DNA from: JBBEDC01 sp040881505
Lineage (GTDB): Bacteria > Patescibacteriota > Andersenbacteria > UBA10190
Length of the DNA: 6,349 bases
Assembly (NCBI GenBank): GCA_040881505.1
Contig: JBBEDC010000015.1
Span: forward strand, 1-6,349
Direction of reading: 5' to 3'
A model generated the notes under the pieces. The model made no database searches and was not told where the DNA came from. It saw nothing but the letters and a program-made list of their open reading frames with translations. Positions 1 through 4,173 of the stretch are shown one piece after another; position 1 is the first letter of the stretch; each line of letters begins with the position of its first letter. The position numbers and the translations under genes were made by a program.

Positions 1-26
1 GCCATACATCACAGTGTAACGGATTT

Positions 27-43
27 CCGGTATATTGTACCGG
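27..43. repeat. Short perfect inverted repeat downstream of the PIN toxin gene
   Basis: The arms CCGGTA and TACCGG (6 bp, perfect) are separated by 5 nt. The repeat begins about 27 nt beyond the toxin stop codon, so it could be a transcript-end hairpin. No T-run follows the stem on the minus strand, so it is not a convincing intrinsic terminator. A protein-binding site or chance is equally possible. Confidence 0.3.
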
Positions 44-69
44 TGAATATGCCTACTCAGCGTACGCAC

Positions 70-501
70 TTACCGAGCTTTATGAAGGATCTTGAGGAAT
101 TGAGCGGGAGAGACAATCTTGGTGTCCCTATACCGCTTTAAAACCAAAAGATCCTCATCTCCCGAAACAAGGTAGTGAGCATGAGCAGCCACCGCACATT
201 CCAGCAAATGATCATCGTCTTTATCACGCACAACGACAACCCGCTCGGTTGGTTTTACAACCACTGCAATATCTTTCATGGCCTGCACTGCTCGGCTTAC
301 GCGGCCCGACGTCCATGCAAACTTTTCCTGAAGCACACCGGCTGATTCTTGCAAAATCTGATCAGACAAAAAGAGTTCAACCATCTTCAAGCCCGCCATG
401 GTTACAATTCGCGCTGGATTGCCGCCGAAGTTAAGCGCCGAGACAATGACGTTCGTATCAACGACGACGCGAGGTTTGCTTTTTTTCACGACGGTATTCA
501 T
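70..501 (-). CDS. PIN-domain ribonuclease toxin of a type II toxin-antitoxin pair
   Basis: 143 aa, a normal length for a single-domain PIN protein (VapC-like; most like the putative toxin family COG1569). PIN toxins are Mg2+-dependent RNases that cut tRNA, rRNA or mRNA when their antitoxin is lost. The acidic active site looks intact: D15 in VVVDTNVIVSAL, E52 on the following helix, D97 in the RDKDDDHLLECA block (a family signature) and D115/D117 in SGDEDLL. The C-terminal IVSPAQFLKIL strand-helix is also typical. The start lies inside the end of the antitoxin gene (44-nt overlap, different frame), so translation is probably coupled. No Shine-Dalgarno is visible before the ATG. Expression should depend on the operator-controlled promoter upstream of the antitoxin. 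The family is confident; the RNA target cannot be read from sequence. Confidence 0.93.
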   Translation of the reverse strand: MNTVVKKSKPRVVVDTNVIVSALNFGGNPARIVTMAGLKMVELFLSDQILQESAGVLQEKFAWTSGRVSRAVQAMKDIAVVVKPTERVVVVRDKDDDHLLECAVAAHAHYLVSGDEDLLVLKRYRDTKIVSPAQFLKILHKAR

Positions 502-730
502 TAATCAGGCCGGTCACATCCTCTGATACTAACCCCAACTCGGCGGAGCGCCCTACTCCATACTCTTGTAAATCTTGCCATTCTTTAAGCCAGAGATATT
601 GCTCTAGAGCTTCCTGCACTAGCTTGCTGCGAGATCCTCCCATCTGCTGCATAGCACTGCGAACCTCCTGCGCAAGGCCTTTGGGCAAAGAAATAGTGAT
701 AATCTCTGAATTTGAGGGCTTCTGGCTCAT
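458..730 (-). CDS. Ribbon-helix-helix (CopG-like) antitoxin and autorepressor
   Basis: 90 aa. Residues about 9-46 form the ribbon-helix-helix DNA-binding domain: a beta strand (IITISLPKGL), helix A (AQEVRSAMQQMG), then the SRSKLVQEAL turn and helix B that are characteristic of CopG/MetJ-type proteins. Such proteins dimerise, the paired strands entering the major groove. The C-terminal half (about 47-90) is charged and helical (KEWQDLQEYG, then INEYRREKKQTSRRR) and is the expected toxin-neutralising segment. It is the first gene of the operon and overlaps the toxin by 44 nt. A perfect palindrome covers the -10 and predicted start region, as expected for conditional autoregulation by the antitoxin and toxin-antitoxin complex. 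The ATG at 730 is chosen because it sits just after that region and gives a full N-terminal strand. No Shine-Dalgarno is visible. Confidence 0.92.
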   Translation of the reverse strand: MSQKPSNSEIITISLPKGLAQEVRSAMQQMGGSRSKLVQEALEQYLWLKEWQDLQEYGVGRSAELGLVSEDVTGLINEYRREKKQTSRRR

Positions 731-733
731 ATT

Positions 734-763
734 TATTAACTTACTATTAACATGTTAATAGTA
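734..763 (-). promoter_or_regulatory. Toxin-antitoxin operator: 22-bp perfect palindrome plus an extra half-site
   Basis: Positions 742-763 are a perfect palindrome with 11-bp arms (TACTATTAACA and its reverse complement). A third copy of the half-site TATTAAC lies at 734-740. It is in the same orientation as the copy at 745-751, exactly 11 bp (one helical turn) away; the inverted copy is at 754-760. The palindrome overlaps the -10 hexamer and the predicted transcription start of the antitoxin promoter. Short half-sites on one helix face are typical of cooperative binding by ribbon-helix-helix dimers, so the neighbouring antitoxin is the likely ligand (inference). Confidence 0.8.
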
Positions 764-786
764 TCACATTAGGTATACAAAATCAA
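758..786 (-). promoter_or_regulatory. Promoter of the antitoxin-toxin operon (extended -10)
   Basis: On the minus strand: -35 TTGATT (781-786), a 17-nt spacer, and -10 TACTAT (758-763) preceded by TGA, which makes an extended -10. Transcription would begin near 750, leaving a leader of about 20 nt before the ATG at 730. The -10 box is inside the palindromic operator, so repressor binding would exclude RNA polymerase. Confidence 0.65.
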
Positions 787-819
787 GCCCGATTCCATCC
801 CGGGGCCTTCCTTCCTTTT

Positions 820-915
820 TTACTTCAGCACCGTCGGAATTTCGTCTTGGGATATTTGAGATAGTAAGGGCTGAACCGCGTCGCGACAAACTTCTCGAGA
901 AGCACGGCCGAACAT
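820..915 (-). pseudogene. 31-codon paralogue remnant matching the C-terminus of the 92-aa gene at 3039-3317
   Basis: Read on the minus strand from an ATG at 913-915, this encodes M plus a 30-residue segment (FGRASREVCRDAV...EIPTVLK) ending at a TAA. It matches the last 30 residues of the 92-aa protein at 27 of 30 positions; the three differences are Q/R, Q/P and D/E. At DNA level about 73 of 93 bases agree, and nearly all differences are silent. The two copies therefore diverged mostly while under protein-level selection, which points to a former complete paralogue that later lost its N-terminal part. Homology stops at the ATG. Immediately upstream lies the kinase gene's intrinsic terminator, so no promoter is evident. 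Most likely a gene remnant. A translated 31-aa peptide cannot be excluded, because the frame is open with its own ATG and stop. Confidence 0.75.
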
Positions 916-916
916 G

Positions 917-945
917 AAAAAACAGTACTTCCGAAGCACTGTTTT
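917..945 (-). terminator. Intrinsic terminator of the thymidylate-kinase-like gene
   Basis: On the minus strand a 12-bp stem (AAAACAGTGCTT pairing with AAGTACTGTTTT, one G-U pair) closes a 3-nt loop, CGG, and runs into six Us. The U-run is the complement of 917-922 and overlaps the last bases of the stem. The G-U pair exists only in the minus-strand RNA (it is A-C on the other), which supports this orientation. It lies about 31 nt after the kinase stop codon, with no gene between. Confidence 0.8.
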
Positions 946-976
946 GGTGGATGCGATTGCGAAGGTCAACCACATT

Positions 977-1597
977 TTATTGCGCCTCTCCCCCACTTCG
1001 GGAAAGAAGCTCGCGATCAATGAGCGTGTCCACCACTTGCCCGTGAATGACCTCTGGGGCTTGAGTGCCGTCAATCACCCTCCAATCACGTTCCTTGGCG
1101 ATCTTATAGTATGCCCGCTGAATCGTCTCGTAGTACGCATCGGGACGGTGCCCAAAACGTTCTGCCTCTCCCCTAGCGCCCCGCCTCTCTTTTGCAACTG
1201 TCAGAGGAATATCCAGGAGAAACCCGATGTCAGGCAACAGCCCCTGGAAAGTGATGAGGTTCAACGTTGTCCGCAACTCATCTCGATCAGCAAGGAAACC
1301 AAAGTTCTCGTGATGAGCAAGGTAGCTTTCGTCCCAACGATCAGCGATGACAACGGCCCCTTCCTCCAGCAACCTCTTGGTTTTAACATACTGTTGCGAT
1401 TGCAGTGCCTGAAGCAGAAAGGTAGTAGCAATCTCATTGCCCCACGTTTCAATGAGAGGACGACAAGTGGCCTTGGCTGCTTCGTCATATGCTTTGGTAA
1501 TCAAGCACTGCCTGTCCCTCTCCTGGAAGTGTTTCTGCAAAAGTCGCGCCTGAAGCGATTTTCCGCATCCGTTAATACCACACATTGCAATGAGCAT
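977..1597 (-). CDS. Thymidylate-kinase-like P-loop nucleoside monophosphate kinase
   Basis: 206 aa from the chosen start, close to the usual length of dTMP kinases, which phosphorylate dTMP to dTDP with ATP in the cytosol. The P-loop GINGCGKS is at residues 7-14, directly after the first strand MLIAMC. A DRWDES block at 86-91 corresponds to the DR(Y/H)xxS nucleotide-binding motif. LLDIP (about 127-131) is the strand before the lid. An arginine-rich lid follows (ERRGARGEAERFG, about 137-149). The C-terminal WRVIDGTQAPEVIHGQV matches the family's final strand and helix. An upstream in-frame ATG at 1657 would add 20 residues before the P-loop strand. I prefer 1597 because it gives a normal N-terminus, is preceded by AAAGGG about 6 nt upstream (the best, though weak, ribosome-binding site in the window), and leaves the palindromes at 1641-1661 outside the coding region. 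It could be a divergent relative acting on another nucleotide, so no symbol is given. Confidence 0.82.
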   Translation of the reverse strand: MLIAMCGINGCGKSLQARLLQKHFQERDRQCLITKAYDEAAKATCRPLIETWGNEIATTFLLQALQSQQYVKTKRLLEEGAVVIADRWDESYLAHHENFGFLADRDELRTTLNLITFQGLLPDIGFLLDIPLTVAKERRGARGEAERFGHRPDAYYETIQRAYYKIAKERDWRVIDGTQAPEVIHGQVVDTLIDRELLSRSGGEAQ

Positions 1598-1640
1598 TTG
1601 TATCCCTTTCTCAACAGACTCATCGGTTTTGAAAGTGCAG

Positions 1641-1661
1641 CCAGTACTGGATAACATGTTA
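1641..1661. promoter_or_regulatory. Two adjacent perfect 10-bp palindromes upstream of the kinase gene
   Basis: CCAGTACTGG (1641-1650) is followed after 1 nt by TAACATGTTA (1652-1661). The second is identical to the central 10 bp of the toxin-antitoxin operator (748-757). On the minus strand a weak candidate promoter overlaps it: TTGTTA, a 17-nt spacer, and TATCCA with an upstream TGT. The location suggests an operator for the kinase gene. If the kinase started at 1657 instead, part of this would be coding. Confidence 0.45.
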
Positions 1662-1717
1662 GTGTTTAAATAACAACACCCAGCGATATCTGCTTCATTG
1701 AGCTTATTATGTGTGTA

Positions 1718-1740
1718 CGCAATGATTATGATACATTGCG
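1718..1740 (+). promoter_or_regulatory. Inverted repeat bracketing the -10 box of the Nudix gene
   Basis: Perfect 7-bp arms CGCAATG (1718-1724) and CATTGCG (1734-1740) flank a 9-nt centre that holds a -10-like TATGAT (1727-1732). The -35 is poor (TTATTA at 1704-1709). TATGAT ends 11 nt before the ATG at 1744, so the message would have only a few leader bases. The arms would place a dimeric repressor directly over the -10 box. The same DNA read on the minus strand holds CATAAT, a possible divergent start for the kinase transcript, so one regulator might control both. This is inference from position and symmetry. Confidence 0.55.
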
Positions 1741-1743
1741 GCT

Positions 1744-2232
1744 ATGACCACAGCCCTCCACAGAGGATCCGAAGTCGTTCCAATCGTTCACCTTCTCCTT
1801 CTACAGGCTGACCATATTCTATTGCTCAAACGAACTAATACGGGATATAACGATGGCCGCTATGGCCTCATAGCCGGGCATAAGGAGCAAAACGAAAAAG
1901 CAACCGATGCTGTCATGCGCGAAGCAAAAGAAGAAGCCGGTATAACTCTACAAGCTTCTGATCTTAACTTTGCCCACGTTATGCATCGCTTGAAAGAAGG
2001 TCAAACAGACGAACGTATTGATTTATTCTTCGCTGCCTCTAATTGGAATGGAAACATGACGAATATTGAACCAGAAAAACATGGTGGCCTTAGTTTTTTC
2101 CCTCTTGATCAACTTCCAGATACTACAGTTCCATTCATCCGCGTGGCAATTGCAAATTTTCGCCAGGGCCAGTATTTCTCCGAATTTCTCGAAGAGATGA
2201 CTAAGCCTGCCGAAAAAAAGGGGTCAGGTTAA
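1744..2232 (+). CDS. Nudix (MutT-like) hydrolase
   Basis: 162 aa. Nudix enzymes cleave nucleoside diphosphates linked to another group, releasing phosphate or a nucleotide, and need Mg2+. The full Nudix box G-x5-E-x7-REUxEExGU is present at about residues 45-67 (GHKEQNE ... REAKEEAGI), with the metal-binding glutamates intact. It is preceded by the strands LLLLQADHILLLKRTNTGYNDGRYGLIAG. A C-terminal stretch of the EPEKHGGLSFFPLDQLPDTT kind, followed by VPFIRVAIANFRQG, is common in small MutT-type proteins of unassigned substrate. Candidates are an oxidised dNTP or another nucleotide, not decided by sequence. It is divergent from the kinase, and its TAA interlocks with the pdxH stop. The ATG at 1744 has no Shine-Dalgarno and lies 11 nt after a -10-like box, suggesting near-leaderless expression. 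Confidence 0.92.
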   Translation: MTTALHRGSEVVPIVHLLLLQADHILLLKRTNTGYNDGRYGLIAGHKEQNEKATDAVMREAKEEAGITLQASDLNFAHVMHRLKEGQTDERIDLFFAASNWNGNMTNIEPEKHGGLSFFPLDQLPDTTVPFIRVAIANFRQGQYFSEFLEEMTKPAEKKGSG

Positions 2233-2873
2233 GGTTCAAGTTGGCTAATTTTCCAGCTATTGTCCTTCCACTGGTATCTAAAACGGTCATGCAATCTCTC
2301 TAGGCCACCCTGCCAGAATTCAAACTCCGTAGGAAACACTCGATACCCGCCCCAATATGGGGGACAAACTAAGGATGAGTTCTTATGCTTTTGCTTGATT
2401 CTGTTGATCCTATCCTTAATAACTTCCTTGCTGCTTACTACCTGGCTTTGGCGAGATGCCACTTGAACAAGGTTACTTTGCATTGGCCTAGAGGAAAAGT
2501 AATCACCCGACTCTCCTCGCGCAGTTTTTCTAACTGTACCTATAATCCTCACTTGCCTATCAAGCTCCTTCCAATAGAAAACTAGTGCCGCATGCGGATT
2601 ATGCTTGATATCGACAGCTTTATTACTCTGATAGTTCGTGTAAAAAATAAAACCCTGCTCATCATAGCCTCGCAGTGCAACAATCCGCGCCGAAGGAACT
2701 CCGGTAGCAGACACAGTAGCTAAAGTCATCGCATCTGCCATATCAATATTGGCATTCAAGGCATCCTGAAACCACATATTAAACTGCTCAAATGGATTTG
2801 AATGTAAATCCCCTGTTCGCAGTTCACCATATGCATATTCGCGCCGCAGGCGCTTGATCTCATCAAGATTCAT
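2229..2873 (-). CDS. pdxH: Pyridoxine/pyridoxamine 5'-phosphate oxidase
   Basis: 214 aa, close to the 218 of E. coli PdxH. This FMN enzyme oxidises pyridoxine or pyridoxamine 5'-phosphate to PLP using O2, the last step of PLP salvage. The FMN-site blocks are clear: RIVALR (63-68), FYTNYQSNKA (77-86) and the FYWKELDRQVRIIG segment (99-112). The C-terminal dimerisation domain ends in the family signature WGGYR (174-178), then FEFWQGGLERLHDRFRYQ (184-201), with R193 and H195 at the PLP-binding positions of RLHDR. The frame is open for 37 more codons upstream, but that stretch has no PdxH similarity and contains a good promoter, so I start at the ATG at 2873, giving MNLDEIKRLR as in the family. 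No Shine-Dalgarno; the -10 box is 9 nt before the ATG. The stop overlaps that of the convergent Nudix gene. It may serve the PLP-dependent decarboxylase encoded upstream on the same strand. Confidence 0.95.
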   Translation of the reverse strand: MNLDEIKRLRREYAYGELRTGDLHSNPFEQFNMWFQDALNANIDMADAMTLATVSATGVPSARIVALRGYDEQGFIFYTNYQSNKAVDIKHNPHAALVFYWKELDRQVRIIGTVRKTARGESGDYFSSRPMQSNLVQVASRQSQVVSSKEVIKDRINRIKQKHKNSSLVCPPYWGGYRVFPTEFEFWQGGLERLHDRFRYQWKDNSWKISQLEP

Positions 2874-2882
2874 AACAGCAAT

Positions 2883-2912
2883 ATAGTAGGAGTTATTCCA
2901 AAACCCCGTCAA
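2883..2912 (-). promoter_or_regulatory. pdxH promoter, apparently leaderless
   Basis: On the minus strand: -35 TTGACG (2907-2912), an 18-nt spacer, and -10 TACTAT (2883-2888). Nine bases separate the -10 box from the ATG at 2873, so transcription should begin within about 2-3 nt of the start codon. It lies in the 165-nt gap after the 92-aa gene, allowing pdxH to be expressed independently of the upstream operon. Confidence 0.65.
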
Positions 2913-3038
2913 TGAACTATCATCTCCAAAATGCCAAAAGATGCTGACACGTACGCGTAAACTTGTAGCCATTAGAAACCACACTGCCAGATCTACGAAG
3001 CAGTTACACTCAAGCTATTCTGAACGTTTGCGGGGAAT

Positions 3039-3317
3039 CTACTTCAACACCGTTGGAATTTCTTCTGGGGAAATCTGTGATAATAGTGGTCGAACAGCAT
3101 CTCGACAAACTTCACGGGAAGCACGACCAAAGAGTTTTTCATATTGAGCTACGAGATTTTCAAGAACTTCCTTAGGGCTACCCTCCATGCTTACGTGATG
3201 ACTTTGCATATCAATGCGCAAGCCTGTGACTTTTCCAGCCTGCTCCCATGCTACAGGACCAATGATTAATGCCTGTTCTTCTATGATTTTAATAGCAACT
3301 TGATCGTAACTTATCAT
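3039..3317 (-). CDS. Small soluble protein of unrecognised family (92 aa)
   Basis: I do not recognise this family. It has no signal peptide or membrane segment and looks like a compact alpha/beta protein: an N-terminal helix (YDQVAIKIIEEQ), a strand/turn (ALIIGPVAWEQAGKV), a strand pair around LRIDMQSHHVSMEGSP, then two helices (KEVLENLVAQYEKLFG and REVCRDAVRPLLSQI) and the tail EEIPTVLK. The C-terminal 30 residues recur at 820-915 with mainly silent DNA differences, so it belongs to a family with at least two local members and looks genuinely protein-coding. It begins 12 nt after the stop of the membrane protein gene and is probably cotranscribed with it, suggesting a shared function (inference). 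The ATG has no nearby Shine-Dalgarno; AGAGG lies 17 nt upstream, too far to be normal. Confidence 0.8.
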   Translation of the reverse strand: MISYDQVAIKIIEEQALIIGPVAWEQAGKVTGLRIDMQSHHVSMEGSPKEVLENLVAQYEKLFGRASREVCRDAVRPLLSQISPEEIPTVLK

Positions 3318-3329
3318 CTTATGTATTTC

Positions 3330-4136
3330 TTAGGCCTCTTTAAGTTTATAAAAACCAAGAACTCCGAACGTAAGTAAGAACAGTCCAAGTGTTAACATCA
3401 AATCTCCAAAACTTCCGTTATAGAAAGTACCAGCGGTTGTGGTGTAGGAGAAGATTGAATCGGCAACAAACATAACGAATAACCCAAGGAGTATTGATAT
3501 GGTATCTAATGTGTACCTACCGCCCATGTACCTGAACGAGAGCCCCGATACAATGGCTGCGATAGCGAACGCCAGGAAATCTCCCAAGGGATAGACAATA
3601 TCAAGAACAATTTTAAGAGGTGTTTCGCCCTCAGGTACCAGTATTCCGCCCCGCGCAACGATTACAAGCACGTAGTACGATATGGCAAAAATAACAATTG
3701 CCGCTATGGCGGCAATCAACTTTGCATATTTATTTCGTAGACCAAATTTTGCCCCAGTTGCTTTCGAAAGGTAGATAGCTCCTAGGCCGTAGAAGAAGAT
3801 ACTTGGCGCGAACCCAAGATCCGCTAAGGATGGATACGGAGCTGGTTCACCCAAGAAAAAATTGTAGTAAGACCAAATAGTCTCACCGCTCCCCCACAAA
3901 AGAAGTCCGAGTCCGATAAAAAAAACTGCTTTCCCAATAGCAGTTTGAAGACCTCCCCATTGTTTTGCACGAGACATTGCCACTGCCCCACCGACTAGGG
4001 GGATCAGTCCGAATAGAAATGAATAGAGATAATTGTAGAATCCGGTTGTTGTTCCCATTTGGAACAGAATGACCCAAAAGACGAATAGGAAAGCTAGGAA
4101 GGCAACGGTAATCTTTTGAGGAGTATTCAATGTCAT
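3330..4136 (-). CDS. Eight-helix membrane protein resembling a stand-alone sensory module
   Basis: 268 aa with about eight hydrophobic helices (near residues 9-28, 35-55, 68-85, 103-123, 139-159, 178-198, 212-231 and 245-263). The pattern resembles the N-terminal membrane sensor region seen in many GGDEF, EAL and histidine kinase proteins: GETIWSYY, then PYPSLADLGF; later DIVYPLGDF; and finally ADSIFSY...YNGSFGDLML. The conserved acidic residues within helices repeat (SLAD, YPLGD, FGD), hinting at internal duplication. The protein ends right after the last helix (GFYKLKEA), so no kinase or cyclase output domain is attached. The ATG at 4136 is chosen. A GTG at 4157 is also in frame but lies between the -35 and -10 of a strong promoter. 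It follows the decarboxylase gene and precedes the 92-aa gene by 12 nt. Ligand and function are unknown; the family comparison is from memory of the pattern. Confidence 0.8.
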   Translation of the reverse strand: MTLNTPQKITVAFLAFLFVFWVILFQMGTTTGFYNYLYSFLFGLIPLVGGAVAMSRAKQWGGLQTAIGKAVFFIGLGLLLWGSGETIWSYYNFFLGEPAPYPSLADLGFAPSIFFYGLGAIYLSKATGAKFGLRNKYAKLIAAIAAIVIFAISYYVLVIVARGGILVPEGETPLKIVLDIVYPLGDFLAFAIAAIVSGLSFRYMGGRYTLDTISILLGLFVMFVADSIFSYTTTAGTFYNGSFGDLMLTLGLFLLTFGVLGFYKLKEA

Positions 4137-4145
4137 ACAAGGTAA

Positions 4146-4173
4146 ATTGTATGCCACTTGTATTATGTGTCAA
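4146..4173 (-). promoter_or_regulatory. Internal promoter for the membrane protein gene, apparently leaderless
   Basis: On the minus strand: a perfect -35 TTGACA (4168-4173), a 16-nt spacer, and -10 TACAAT (4146-4151, 5 of 6 to consensus). The -10 ends 9 nt before the ATG at 4136, the same distance as for pdxH. The -35 overlaps the stop codon of the decarboxylase gene. This would let the membrane protein and the 92-aa gene be transcribed apart from the transporter and decarboxylase. Confidence 0.65.

Noticed and set aside
820..1074. An 84-aa minus-strand protein running through the kinase end into the C-terminal fragment
   Set aside because: Its first half is only another frame of the kinase C-terminus and crosses the intrinsic terminator. 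Only the last 30 residues have a paralogue.
914..1654. Long plus-strand open frame (246 codons) opposite the kinase gene
   Set aside because: It is the antisense shadow of the kinase, shows no recognisable motif, and its first codons lie in the kinase terminator. The kinase frame has a P-loop and other family motifs.
1598..1657. Upstream ATG for the kinase adding 20 residues
   Set aside because: The extension precedes the canonical first strand and P-loop, and it overlaps two palindromes and a weak promoter candidate. The ATG at 1597 has the better ribosome-binding context. Not fully excluded.
2874..2984. N-terminal 37-residue extension of PdxH
   Set aside because: It is open by chance. It has no PdxH similarity and contains the promoter; the family's usual N-terminus begins at the ATG at 2873.
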